Positions 35,544 to 44,450 of a stretch of 64,000 bases of DNA are shown here, in pieces. Every line of letters begins with the position of its first letter. Within the stretch, counting starts at the first letter, position 1. The notes under the pieces were generated by a model. It was not told the origin of the DNA, made no database searches, and worked only from the letters and a program-made list of their open reading frames with translations. The position numbers and the translations under genes are program-made. This DNA is from Candidatus Heimdallarchaeota archaeon (GTDB taxonomy: Archaea; Asgardarchaeota; Heimdallarchaeia; Hodarchaeales; Hodarchaeaceae), in the NCBI GenBank assembly GCA_020353515.1, contig CP070695.1, positions 2,358,966 to 2,422,965 on the forward strand. Direction: 5' to 3'.

Positions 35544-36124
35544 AAGAACTCCAAGAAATAATAGATGGGGTATTTGATCCAATAAAATCTACATATGCAA
35601 TTTCTTACGGATTACTCCACGCATATACCAAGAGGTATATCATTCCATTACTTCATAAAAATGATTTAACAATAGCAACCGTAGAACTAACTACATGTGG
35701 TCTAATAAGTGATCTACTTACAGGATCAAGTGGTGCCTCACACATATTTATTCTAGGGATGATCCCCTACTCAAATGAAATGAAAATTAAATTAGGAATA
35801 GAAGATGAGGATTTATCATTTGGAGGATATGGAGTTGCTTCTCCAGAGACAGCTAAGCAACTAGCAGAGCGAATAAGAGAGTTTTCTGGAGCTAATATTG
35901 GTCTTGCAGAAACAGGTTTAATATCATCATCAGAATTAGAAAAGAGAAGAACAGAAAAAAAAGCTGGAGAAGTGTATACAGCGATTTCTTTTCACGAAGA
36001 GGTTTTAGTAACAAGGTTATCAATCCAAGAGGATCTAAAAAGAAGAGAAATGCGTCAAGAAATAGCTTACCGTGTTTTACAGTTTCTAGGAGATTTTTTG
36101 AAAACTCAGGTAACTGATGACTAA
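35513..36124 (+). CDS. pncC: PncC/CinA C-terminal domain NMN amidase
   Basis: A stand-alone CinA C-terminal domain, 203 residues. TIATVELTTCGLISDLLTGSSGAS is the active-site region (the usual AESxTGG is changed to VELTTCG), YGVASPETAKQLAERIRE and ANIGLAETGL are further signatures. The family converts nicotinamide mononucleotide to nicotinate mononucleotide and ammonia. The Ser of ESxTGG is replaced by Leu/Thr here, which could alter or reduce activity. The gene begins within the end of the adenylyltransferase gene, indicating coupled translation; it converges with citF, overlapping by 4 bases. Confidence 0.8.
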   Translation: MEPINQPNFVKELQEIIDGVFDPIKSTYAISYGLLHAYTKRYIIPLLHKNDLTIATVELTTCGLISDLLTGSSGASHIFILGMIPYSNEMKIKLGIEDEDLSFGGYGVASPETAKQLAERIREFSGANIGLAETGLISSSELEKRRTEKKAGEVYTAISFHEEVLVTRLSIQEDLKRREMRQEIAYRVLQFLGDFLKTQVTDD

Positions 36125-37665
36125 TTGTTTACCTCATAGACAACATCAAGTAACGTTCCATCACGATATTCTACAACTGTGCAAATTTCATCTGTGAATT
36201 CTAGTTCTGGTGGTGCAGCTTGACTATAAGCCATATCCTTTAATTCAGTGATATCTGTTATTTCAATCCCTCCTTTTGATAACATATTTCTTAACTTAAC
36301 TCTTTTTGGATTTACAGCTATCCCAGCATCTGTTATCAAGACATCAATCATTTCACCTGGAGTTGAAACAGTTGTGACCCGATCTCGTACAATCGGCACC
36401 TTCCTAGCAATTGGACAGGTAATAATTGTTAATTGAGCAGCTGCGGCATCAGTATGACCTCCGATACCGTGAAGTAACAAACCATCAGAATGTGTATTAA
36501 CATTTACATTGAAATCTACGTCAATTTCAGTTGCTCCAAGGGCGACCACATCTACATAATGAGCAAGAGGACCACCAGGGGCCCAAATATTATAGGAATT
36601 TTGAGCAGACCATTCATAATGACAAGGATTTTCTCGTAAGGATTTCGCAGCAACAAGGTCAAAGGATTGTCCATCAAAGATCTTTCTGACTAACCCTTCC
36701 TCTAACAACTTAACTGCGGCTCCTGTAGTTCCCCCATGAATAAAAGATCCTTGAATTTCTCTTTCAATCATTATTTCGTGGAGGAATTGGGTTGTGCCAA
36801 GAGAAACCCCCCCTGCTCCTGCTTGAAATGACATCCCCTCTTTCACATAACCAGCTGCTTCAGCTACTTTTACTACTTGTTCTGCAATTTCTAAATGACG
36901 ATCAGTAACATTTCTGCCGAGAGAGCCCGCAACTATCTTTTTCGGATCTCCAATACGATCTACTGTTACTATATAGTCAACTTTATCGCCTCTTATGCTT
37001 ACAGGATAAACAGGTTCGTCTGTCAATAGATTATCAGTAACTAAAACGACTTTATCAGCGTAAATAGAATCAGTCTCATTAGCAAAACCACAGGCCCCAT
37101 AAGCAGAGGGTCCTTGACATCCATTCATATTACCCATTTCATCCACCGCAGGAGCAGCTATGAAAGAAACGTCAAGATGAAGTTCTCCGCATTCTACAGC
37201 GCGTGCTCGACCCCCGTGCGAACGTAAACTGGTTGGAATGTTTAATTCTCCTGTCGAAACAGCTTTTCCAATAGGACCATTCATCGATCCAGAAATACAG
37301 CTAATTACTCCTGAATGAATATGTTCAATGAGAGGTTCGTGATTAGGAAATAAAGCAGTAGATGCTATAGTTAAATTCTTGTAACCCATACTCGCTATTG
37401 TGTCCATCACCTCACAGATAACAAAATCGCCGTATCTGAGGTTGTGGATAAAGCCAATGGTCATACCATCACTGAGATTGACCTTGGAGATTACCTGTTC
37501 TAAATCATCAAATATTCGTTTTGTTTTAGTTGTAGTAATGTATGGAGAGTACTTACGACCGATTTTAGATCCTTTAGGTGCCGTTGAATATGCTCCTGCG
37601 TAAGGGATATATTTTCTTCCGAAGATTTTTTCTGGGACATTTCTTCTAACTGCGTTTATTACCAT
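36121..37665 (-). CDS. citF: Citrate lyase alpha subunit (citrate CoA-transferase)
   Basis: A full-length CitF-like protein, 514 residues. GFIHNLRYGDFVICEVMD, HSGVISCISGSMNGPIG, LRSHGGRARAVECGELHLD and FQAGAGGVSLGTTQFL are typical blocks, and GIGGHTDAAAAQLTIITCP lies near the catalytic end. In citrate lyase this subunit moves the acetyl-carrier from acetate to citrate. CitE, CitD and the prosthetic-group genes are absent from the window, so it may serve a different acyl-CoA transferase role. Its operon position is solitary. Confidence 0.9.
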   Translation of the reverse strand: MVINAVRRNVPEKIFGRKYIPYAGAYSTAPKGSKIGRKYSPYITTTKTKRIFDDLEQVISKVNLSDGMTIGFIHNLRYGDFVICEVMDTIASMGYKNLTIASTALFPNHEPLIEHIHSGVISCISGSMNGPIGKAVSTGELNIPTSLRSHGGRARAVECGELHLDVSFIAAPAVDEMGNMNGCQGPSAYGACGFANETDSIYADKVVLVTDNLLTDEPVYPVSIRGDKVDYIVTVDRIGDPKKIVAGSLGRNVTDRHLEIAEQVVKVAEAAGYVKEGMSFQAGAGGVSLGTTQFLHEIMIEREIQGSFIHGGTTGAAVKLLEEGLVRKIFDGQSFDLVAAKSLRENPCHYEWSAQNSYNIWAPGGPLAHYVDVVALGATEIDVDFNVNVNTHSDGLLLHGIGGHTDAAAAQLTIITCPIARKVPIVRDRVTTVSTPGEMIDVLITDAGIAVNPKRVKLRNMLSKGGIEITDITELKDMAYSQAAPPELEFTDEICTVVEYRDGTLLDVVYEVNN

Positions 37666-37791
37666 TAGAAATAGCCTCTGATAACTAATTTCCCCTAGAA
37701 GTCAATTTCAGGGTGTCAAAGAAAAGGGCAAAAATCTTTTGTAACAGGTAGGAGAAGATTGAGGGAGATAGGTATTGGTCGAATATATCTA

Positions 37792-38526
37792 TTAATGACT
37801 CATAAGTAAAATGAATACAATGAATATTATCCCTAATCCCAATATAGTAAGGTTAAATTTTGAAGCTTCCATCTCTGATTCAGGAAGTAACCTACTAGCT
37901 CCAATGTAAAGTAATGTACCAGCAGATAACGCTAATAATATACCTAATTGAGCATCTCCAATATTATAAACAAATGGAAAGGCGAGAATTGCCCCTAATG
38001 GAGTGGAGATAGATGCTGCCAAGAATGAGAATATTAATGATCTTCTTTCACTGAATCCAGCCTTTTTTAGAAGTAAAAATGTTATAATACCTTCAGGAAT
38101 TTCGTGAAAAACCATTGCAGTAGAGGTAACAACACCTGTGATCATACTCACGTTGAAAGTAACCATATATATTATGCCATCAACAAATGAATGAAGCCCA
38201 ATACCCCAAGCTGAAATGATTCCAAGGCTATAATATTGTTTTTCTTCTCGGTTAAAAGAGCCATGATCATCTAAGAATCTATCATATACATGTAATGATA
38301 AGAATCCTAGTAACACAAATAGAGGCGCACTCACATTCAATTCAATTGATTCTGGGATGACATGTAATAATGATACCGCTATCAATAGTCCTGCTGCAAA
38401 ACTCATGAAGTAAAAAACATTTCTTTGACCCCATTCTTGATACTTCCATATAATAATAATCCCTATAGATGTACTAATAGACGCGATTAAGCTGAAAATT
38501 ATCGCAAGGCTAGGTTCTGGAAGCAT
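37792..38526 (-). CDS. ZIP-family metal transporter
   Basis: A zinc/iron permease of the ZIP family, 244 residues and about eight membrane segments. The two metal-path helices are GIGLHSFVDGIIYMVTF and MVFHEIPEGIITFLLL: HSFVDG and HEIPEG are the standard His/Asp/Glu signatures. It would import zinc or another divalent metal. It lies 20 bases downstream of a winged-helix regulator rich in cysteine, with which it is probably co-transcribed. Confidence 0.92.
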   Translation of the reverse strand: MLPEPSLAIIFSLIASISTSIGIIIIWKYQEWGQRNVFYFMSFAAGLLIAVSLLHVIPESIELNVSAPLFVLLGFLSLHVYDRFLDDHGSFNREEKQYYSLGIISAWGIGLHSFVDGIIYMVTFNVSMITGVVTSTAMVFHEIPEGIITFLLLKKAGFSERRSLIFSFLAASISTPLGAILAFPFVYNIGDAQLGILLALSAGTLLYIGASRLLPESEMEASKFNLTILGLGIIFIVFILLMSH

Positions 38527-38546
38527 TATATTAACCTCTTTTCTTG

Positions 38547-38987
38547 TTAATTTTTATCGTTTAGACAAATTCTTTCGGACAAGACAGCTTCTTGTAGCTT
38601 ACAATCGTTACTGCAATTAAATTTATTTTTAACTGCATTTACAAAATCACAGGAAACAGTGGGAGTTAAACATAGTGTTTCCTTCTTTCTAATATCTTCT
38701 GAGAGATCAAGCGTTTCCTCAAAATATCTTTCAAGTAAATGCATATGCCAATTAAGATGTAAAGCCTCCTCGTTCCCTTTACCTGTTAATTCTACAACTC
38801 TATGAGGTTCCCATTCAACCAATTGGAATTTTTTCAGTTTTTTTATCATAGTGTGTAGAGATTGCCTAGTTCGGGAAAAACCATATTCATTTGTTAATAC
38901 TTCAAAAAGATGTCCGGCAGTGATTGGTTTCTTTCTTACATAAAGGAATAGAAGAATCAATTTCTCAGAGTCTGAAAATTCTACCAT
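38547..38987 (-). CDS. Winged-helix regulator with Cys-rich tail
   Basis: A 146-residue protein. The first 85 residues form a winged helix (KPITAGHLFEVLTNEYGFSR as recognition region, basic wing around EWEPHRVVELTGKG). The C-terminal 45 residues contain five cysteines (CLTPTVSC, NCSNDCKL, RICLNDK), well suited to bind a metal or a cluster. Placed directly before the ZIP transporter gene, it probably senses metal and controls that operon. It resembles PadR/DtxR-like regulators but I cannot fix the family. Confidence 0.65.
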   Translation of the reverse strand: MVEFSDSEKLILLFLYVRKKPITAGHLFEVLTNEYGFSRTRQSLHTMIKKLKKFQLVEWEPHRVVELTGKGNEEALHLNWHMHLLERYFEETLDLSEDIRKKETLCLTPTVSCDFVNAVKNKFNCSNDCKLQEAVLSERICLNDKN

Positions 38988-39270
38988 TTTTTATCATCAA
39001 TCAAACATTTTTATAATGCCTAGAGTAATTTTATTCCGTTTATAGCTATTTACCAATCAGTTTTAAAGGTAGCTGACAAATATCAATAATCTTTAAATTC
39101 AAAAATAAAGCAATTAAATAATGTTAGTACCCTAATTAAATTATTAAATATTAATAAAAGAACATCTAGATTGATTTTAATTCTGTGTACAATTTTTAGA
39201 GCTTCTCCTAAAGGAATAACGTTTTAAAAATGACAAGACTCATAATAAAAACGATAAAAACTGTATATCA

Positions 39271-40149
39271 ATGTCACATCAATTACACAGAATTACAGAC
39301 AATATTCATTTAGTACAAGGGAAAAATAACGGAAAATTTCCTTTTTCTCATTCCATCCTAATTTCTGGTGATTCAAAAGAAACCATCCTAATTGATACAG
39401 GATGTGGTATTGAAAATCTTAAATCACTAAAGGATGAATTTCAGATAAACTGTGTGATCAATTCTCATACTCATCCTGACCACTCTGCGGGTAACTGGCT
39501 TTTTCGAAATAATACAGAGGAAATTATGGTTCCTGTTGAAGGATTTAAAACTAGTGGGAATATTTTTGCATTATCTAACAGATTTACTGAACCTGGAGAG
39601 ATTGCTAAATACTGGAGGAATCATGTTCCAAGAATAATGGGAATGAAGAATTGCACTCCAACACAGAGCTTTGACCACAAATCAGTTTTTATCTTTGAAA
39701 ACGTTAAACTTCTCCCCATTTATACACCAGGACATACTATTGACCACTACTGTTTCTATGAACCAAATGACAAAATTCTATTTTCTTTTGATATAGATTT
39801 GACTTCTTTTGGTCCCTGGTATGGCCATCGTGAGTCAAGTATCCCTCAATTTAAAGAATCGATTACTAGGCTTAAAGAATTAGAAATTAATACTCTAGTT
39901 TCATCACATAAGGGTATACTAACAGAAAATATCCAAGACCAACTAGATAGTTTTTATGCGAAATTTGAAGAAAGAAAAAGAAAAATTAGTACTCTATTTC
40001 AAAATGGAGCCCTTACTATCAATCAACTTGTCGAAGAAAAACCAATTTATGGAGAATTTCCATATGCAAAGCCTTTACTCCGTTATTGGGAAATACAAAT
40101 GATAAAAAAGCACTTAGCAGAGATCAAACATCAATCTAATGATTTATAG
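39271..40149 (+). CDS. Metallo-beta-lactamase fold hydrolase
   Basis: A 292-residue MBL-fold protein. INSHTHPDHSAGNW is the HxHxDH metal motif; YTPGHTIDHYCFY and FSFDIDL supply the later His and Asp, and SSHKG the last. The rest of the chain ends in a helical, glutamate-rich tail. Family members hydrolyse thioesters, lactones or nucleic acids. No neighbour fixes its substrate. It starts 283 bases after the regulator gene that points the other way; that gap is AT-rich with no gene. Confidence 0.85.
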   Translation: MSHQLHRITDNIHLVQGKNNGKFPFSHSILISGDSKETILIDTGCGIENLKSLKDEFQINCVINSHTHPDHSAGNWLFRNNTEEIMVPVEGFKTSGNIFALSNRFTEPGEIAKYWRNHVPRIMGMKNCTPTQSFDHKSVFIFENVKLLPIYTPGHTIDHYCFYEPNDKILFSFDIDLTSFGPWYGHRESSIPQFKESITRLKELEINTLVSSHKGILTENIQDQLDSFYAKFEERKRKISTLFQNGALTINQLVEEKPIYGEFPYAKPLLRYWEIQMIKKHLAEIKHQSNDL

Positions 40150-40358
40150 GTTATGACAAAAAGATTACGTGTTGCCTACCTTGAAAGGTGGGTTGAGTGT
40201 TATGAAAGCATGTTGACTTGCGTAGGAGTAATCATAAATTCTATACGTTTCTAAAATAGTTATAAATTTGAAAAAATTAGCCTAGAATTTCCCTTTTTCA
40301 TGATTTATCCCACTTCTGACATTATTCATAGCTTCGTGTCATATTTGAAAATCTTTCT

Positions 40359-40369
40359 CATATATATAT
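40359..40369 (+). promoter_or_regulatory. TATA box ahead of response regulator
   Basis: CATATATATAT lies about 60 bases before ATG 40431 and only a few bases before the in-frame ATG 40374. The latter would be upstream of the likely transcription start, so ATG 40431 is preferred. Confidence 0.45.
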
Positions 40370-40430
40370 TGGTATGGTATCTCTTTTCTCATCGAAAAAA
40401 AACACAAAATTCCCAAGGATTTCGTTAATT

Positions 40431-40844
40431 ATGTCCGCTTCAGAAGATTATGAATTAAATAGTTTAATGATTGTTGAGGATAATCCAGACTTGCAGGAGT
40501 TCTACACGATTTTATTTGAGACAACCCCTTGGAGAATTATTTCCCAGACTGATAATTGTTTAATAGCGAAAAAATGTTATACTGATATTTTTCCAAAGCC
40601 TACAATAGTATTGATTGATATTGAACTTCCTGGATGTTCTGGATTTAGTGTTGCTCGGTACATTCTGAAAAATAACCCAGTTCAGAAAATTGTTTTTATT
40701 AGTGGTAAAGTAGACTTGATGAATGATTCATCAATCCCACCTGATCTATGTACCATTCCAAGGATGCCTAAACCATTTCATTTTAATGACTTGCTTGATA
40801 TTTTGGACAAATTAACATCTTCTTCTCAATTAATCTGTTCATAA
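40431..40844 (+). CDS. Response regulator receiver-domain protein
   Basis: A single receiver domain of 137 residues. LMIVEDNPDLQEF is the acidic pocket (DN), VLIDIELPGCSGF holds the phospho-acceptor Asp (LID), KIVFISGK the Thr/Ser position (here Ser), and RMPKPFHFNDLL the conserved Lys. There is no output domain, as in CheY-type or stand-alone archaeal regulators. No histidine kinase gene is adjacent. ATG 40431 follows AAGGA and lies at a fitting distance from a TATA box. It is probably a small phospho-relay or signalling protein. Confidence 0.82.
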   Translation: MSASEDYELNSLMIVEDNPDLQEFYTILFETTPWRIISQTDNCLIAKKCYTDIFPKPTIVLIDIELPGCSGFSVARYILKNNPVQKIVFISGKVDLMNDSSIPPDLCTIPRMPKPFHFNDLLDILDKLTSSSQLICS

Positions 40845-40998
40845 GATTAAAATCTATAGAGTTTTTTGAAATAATCTATAATTCTGATTGACATACACCA
40901 CAAGTAGATGAATGTAAACATATTTTTTCTTCAGAAGATCTTTAATTTTAATAATCCTAAGTTTGAAATACTCTTCTTAGATCAGGATTTAAGGATGA

Positions 40999-41238
40999 AT
41001 CGATGATGTACTAAGCGGTGATCGTTCATCTATTCATGTGAGAACTGTAGGAGGTTATGAGGGATCATTTGTTGTTGTTGTGTGTAGAGGATGTCTTGAT
41101 CCACCATGTGTTTCTGTTTGTCCTATTGAAGGAGCTATCCGAAGAAGAGAAAAGGGAGGGGGAGTTCTAATTGATAGAACAATATGCAACTCAGAAGATT
41201 GTCACCATGAATGTGTGGACGCCTGTCCAAAGAACTGA
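40999..41238 (+). pseudogene. Ferredoxin-type iron-sulfur protein remnant
   Basis: From about 40999 the frame reads DDVLSGDRSSIHVRTVGGYE, then VCRGCLDPPCVSVCPIEGA (CxxCxxxxCxxxC) and ICNSEDCHHECVDACPKN: two iron-sulfur sets of the kind found in small AOR-associated ferredoxin subunits. A TGA lies directly upstream, so the N-terminal cluster segment is lost, and the chain stops after PKN at 41238. The only GTG start (41038) would leave a fragment. It is read as part of a decayed ferredoxin/aldehyde-oxidoreductase locus. Confidence 0.65.
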
Positions 41239-41440
41239 GGATGAATTATTAAACTTAAGGATAGAAATCCAAAGAAAGCGAATTGAAACAAAATTACGAT
41301 TTGGATACGAATATGATACGACAATTGAAAAACTTCCAAATCGTATCTATGAGATGCCAACTGCTCATGGATTACTTTCTGAAATTTAATTAAAAAATCT
41401 CTATAAAGATTATGAAGCTCTCTTAGAAAAGCGATATTAA
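41237..41440 (+). pseudogene. C-terminal fragment of an AOR-like oxidoreductase
   Basis: In the frame shifted from the ferredoxin remnant, the sequence DELLNLRIEIQRKRIETKLR, then EKLPNRIYEMPTAHG resembles the end of aldehyde ferredoxin oxidoreductases (ERI...LPxRxxEEP pattern). A TAA stops it at 41389, but the frame goes on as LKNLYKDYEALLEKRY to a stop near 41440, like the usual LxxYYxxRGW C-terminus. Nearly all of the catalytic body is missing. The identification rests on a short stretch. Confidence 0.45.
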
Positions 41441-41445
41441 AAGAC

Positions 41446-42276
41446 CTAGAGAGTTTGTGCAACTTGTTTAGCTTTTCGGTTGATTATTAGATTAGAAAAT
41501 AAGATTAGTATTATTGACAAAATAAACGCAATGATAGGAACCCAAAATAATACGTTATTACTTGGTTGTAACCAAAGGACGAGTATTGTTGCCACAAGAC
41601 TGGGAATAAATAAGTAAGCTCCAGTCCTTAAAATCCAAAAACCATTTGTACCATGTTTGTGATCAAAGCGTCTAGGAAGACCACCGAAGGAAGCAGCATC
41701 ACCAATTATTCGATTAAGCTGTTCTTTTGGAGGTGAGGACGGAAAGTGAACTATCACTCTTTTGAATTTCTTTCGAAATATACCGAATGTAATTAGATTA
41801 AATATCCCAAGAGTAAGAGCTAATACAAGTTCGAATCCAAGCACAACGACTGGTCCAATGATGGGAGCTAAGAAAATCAGAAGTAAGACCACAGCAATGA
41901 TCAGGAAAAAAATGATGAAAGCTCCTGATGAATCACTACTAGTATCACAATCTCCAGTTCCTGAACAATCCGAAGAGGTGCAATCAGCTGCTCTTGAAGA
42001 TTCTCTTCGACCTGACCTCGTTCGAATGGTAGTGCGATCACGATCTGTTGGATAATGTGGTGTACGACCACAACGGAACCCTCCACACCAGTAATAACCA
42101 TGCCAGCAGCTTTCTTCAGCTAAATAGTACGTTCCTTCATCGCCAAATTCACGTCCTTCTTCTCGAGGACAAATCGTGTCACGACTCCTTAATGGAAATA
42201 TTTCTGCGGTTACTCCATGATTATTACATATTTCCTGTATAGTATTAGAAGCAATCCCGTTAAATTCAATATCCAT
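41446..42276 (-). CDS. Hypothetical Cys-rich membrane protein
   Basis: A 276-residue protein I do not recognise. The N-terminal 110 residues are cysteine- and charge-rich (EESCWHGYYWCGGFRCGRTP; CTSSDCSGTGDCDTSSD), then comes a long hydrophobic region (FIIFFLIIAVVLLLIFLAPI and following), a basic cytosolic loop and two more membrane segments near the C-terminus. The cysteine block could bind metal or form disulfides. The ATG at 42276 is preferred over TTG-like upstream starts. It is adjacent to the RCK-domain protein gene on the same strand. Confidence 0.55.
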   Translation of the reverse strand: MDIEFNGIASNTIQEICNNHGVTAEIFPLRSRDTICPREEGREFGDEGTYYLAEESCWHGYYWCGGFRCGRTPHYPTDRDRTTIRTRSGRRESSRAADCTSSDCSGTGDCDTSSDSSGAFIIFFLIIAVVLLLIFLAPIIGPVVVLGFELVLALTLGIFNLITFGIFRKKFKRVIVHFPSSPPKEQLNRIIGDAASFGGLPRRFDHKHGTNGFWILRTGAYLFIPSLVATILVLWLQPSNNVLFWVPIIAFILSIILILFSNLIINRKAKQVAQTL

Positions 42277-42312
42277 TATCAATTCCCCATGATTCTGATT
42301 TCATTACTAGAT

Positions 42313-43341
42313 TCAGGAACAAAACCTCTTTTTAATTATACGAAGTGCTTGAAGTTCTCCAAATAATAATAATTTAGATCCAGGTACAACTTTATCCTCA
42401 GAATCAGGATGAGCAATCTTATCGATCGCCAAAATGGAAATTTTGTATAACTCTTCAAAGTTTTCTACCTGAATTGGCTCAAATTGTGAATCTAATGTTA
42501 ATTCCATCAGATGAAACTCAGTATCGCCCTTTTTAGACTTAAGAGATTGAATAATCCCATCTTCGAAGCTTGTTGCGACAAAAGCAGGAGCAGCGATTGC
42601 GGATGTACTTATGGCTGCATCAATGTCAAATAAATCTGTAACTTTTTGAGCGAAATCTTGATCAAAAGCACGGATAACCGTTCGTAGTTCTTTATTCAAT
42701 CCCTTTGCTTTGGAGGCGATCTTAAAGTTCATTAAATCATCATTTGTGACTGCTAACAAGGCTCGAGCTTTTGAGACATTTGCTTGTTCCAGTATTACGT
42801 CCTTACTTGCGTCTCCAAAAATAACAGCAATATTCGGATCTTCAAGAAGCTGCTCTAGTATTTCTGTATGTTTTTCACTTTCAACCGTGATAACAGTTGT
42901 TTGAATTTCGTCGTCAGCCAATTCTCTTAGAATTCGCGTTCCAACATTCCCCAATCCTACCAAAATCGTGTGATTCTCCATTGTGTTTGCCAACCATTCA
43001 TTCCAGGTGTGTAAACGATATCTAAAAGTAAAAGCGACCATTCCAAATTCAATAACCCCAATCCCGATTAGCACCAGACCTAAAAAAGGATATACCACAT
43101 AAATCAGTTTTATTATCAGTTCACCCTCATGAGGAAAGGTATAAACTTCCATTGATAATAATAGGGCAATTGTGGCAAATATTGAATCAAGAATATCCCC
43201 AGAAAATTGAGGATCGTAAGATGAATGATAAAAAAGCTGGAATATTAATGTACCACTAATAATTGTGATTAAAAGAATTATTAAAACTACTTTAAGCTGA
43301 CTAAAAGCTAAGAGAAAGCTTCTTAGAAAGACTTTAACCAT
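42313..43341 (-). CDS. Membrane protein with TrkA-N/RCK domain
   Basis: A 342-residue protein with two or three N-terminal membrane segments and a cytosolic nucleotide-binding domain. TILVGLGNVGTRILRELADD is the Rossmann NAD loop, followed by the TrkA-N pattern EHTEILEQLL, FGDASKDVILEQANVSKARA and LLAVTNDD, then a TrkA-C-like end. The layout is that of potassium-channel regulatory proteins, but no TxGYG selectivity filter is present in the membrane part, so it is probably not a pore by itself. It may regulate a separate transporter. Confidence 0.78.
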   Translation of the reverse strand: MVKVFLRSFLLAFSQLKVVLIILLITIISGTLIFQLFYHSSYDPQFSGDILDSIFATIALLLSMEVYTFPHEGELIIKLIYVVYPFLGLVLIGIGVIEFGMVAFTFRYRLHTWNEWLANTMENHTILVGLGNVGTRILRELADDEIQTTVITVESEKHTEILEQLLEDPNIAVIFGDASKDVILEQANVSKARALLAVTNDDLMNFKIASKAKGLNKELRTVIRAFDQDFAQKVTDLFDIDAAISTSAIAAPAFVATSFEDGIIQSLKSKKGDTEFHLMELTLDSQFEPIQVENFEELYKISILAIDKIAHPDSEDKVVPGSKLLLFGELQALRIIKKRFCS

Positions 43342-43455
43342 TTTAATAGTTCCTTCAGCTTTGCAGGGTCATCTGAACAACAATTTAAAGCAATAGTGAT
43401 CTTATTAATAATTTATTAGTCACAAACAAAATCGTATGGATATAAGGGATGAACA

Positions 43456-44298
43456 ATGAGACGCTTTGTAGTCGGTGGTAACTGGAAGATGCAAATTTCA
43501 CAGGTCGAAGAGGCCGTGAGAATTACTGAAAATATAGCAAACGCGATAAAAAATATTTCAATGGTTGATGTATTCATTGCTCCCTCTTTTAACGCCCTAT
43601 ATTCAGTTGGAAAATCTATTTCAAATACGAATTTAAAATTAGCAAGCCAAAATATCCATTATCTTGAACAGGGGGCATTTACTGGAGAAACTTCAATTCT
43701 TTCCTGCATTAATGCTGGTTGTGAGTATGTCATTCTTGGGCATAGTGAACGACGACGGATATTTGGGGAAACAGGTGAGAATATAAATCAAAAAGTCTTG
43801 AAAACATTGGAAAAAGGTCTCAAAGCAGTTTTATGTATTGGAGAGACTGCGAAAGAACGTGCTGAAGGCCGTGTTAAAGAAGTTAATCAAAGTCAGCTAG
43901 CTGGGAGTTTGAAAGGGGTATCTCAAACCCAAATTGAAAAAATAATCATAGCATATGAACCAGTTTGGGCAATCAACAACAAATTTCTAAATCCTGATAT
44001 TGAAATCAAGCCAGCTACACCACATCAAGCCAGTGAAGCTCATGCAATGGTTCGTGATTGGTTTAGGCAAGAATATGGAGACTCCATCGCCAACTCAATC
44101 CAGATTATTTACGGTGGGTCAATGAACCAGAAAAACGCCGAAGAACTCCTCAAAATAGATGATATCGACGGGGGATTAATAGGTGGAGCATCCTTGACCG
44201 CAAAAACCTTTCTACCAATTATACGCTCTGCAGAGAAACTTTCAAAACAGGATCCTGAATATGAATGGGATAGTAATACTCTGAGGTTTAGAAAATGA
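43456..44298 (+). CDS. tpiA: Triosephosphate isomerase, bacterial-type
   Basis: A TIM-barrel isomerase of glycolysis/gluconeogenesis, 280 residues. Catalytic residues are all present: N9/K11 in GGNWKMQ, H96 in VILGHSERR and E168 in AYEPVWA. At about 250 or more core residues it is like bacterial/eukaryotic enzymes; archaeal ones are near 225. The lid loop after PVWA reads INNKFLNPDIEIKPATP, about eight residues longer than the usual IGTGKTATP, which is unusual. It is a single gene; dodecin follows after 150 bases. Confidence 0.9.
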   Translation: MRRFVVGGNWKMQISQVEEAVRITENIANAIKNISMVDVFIAPSFNALYSVGKSISNTNLKLASQNIHYLEQGAFTGETSILSCINAGCEYVILGHSERRRIFGETGENINQKVLKTLEKGLKAVLCIGETAKERAEGRVKEVNQSQLAGSLKGVSQTQIEKIIIAYEPVWAINNKFLNPDIEIKPATPHQASEAHAMVRDWFRQEYGDSIANSIQIIYGGSMNQKNAEELLKIDDIDGGLIGGASLTAKTFLPIIRSAEKLSKQDPEYEWDSNTLRFRK

Positions 44299-44380
44299 AA
44301 TAGTATTTTATTCCTAGAGTTGTAATCAATAACATCAGGAATAATTTCGTGACCTTCTTGGCGTTTTACCTATGCAACGT

Positions 44381-44388
44381 TTTTATAG
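44381..44388 (+). promoter_or_regulatory. TATA-like box ahead of dodecin
   Basis: TTTTATAG about 63 bases before the dodecin ATG, in a non-coding gap, with AAGGAGA just ahead of the start. Confidence 0.35.
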
Positions 44389-44450
44389 ACAAATTGCATA
44401 ATAAAACTTACGTGGTTTTCTGAAACTAAAACCCCTAAGGAGAGCATAAA

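Noticed and set aside
41762..42055. 97-residue plus-strand open frame
   Set aside because: Antisense to the Cys-rich membrane protein gene; no independent support.
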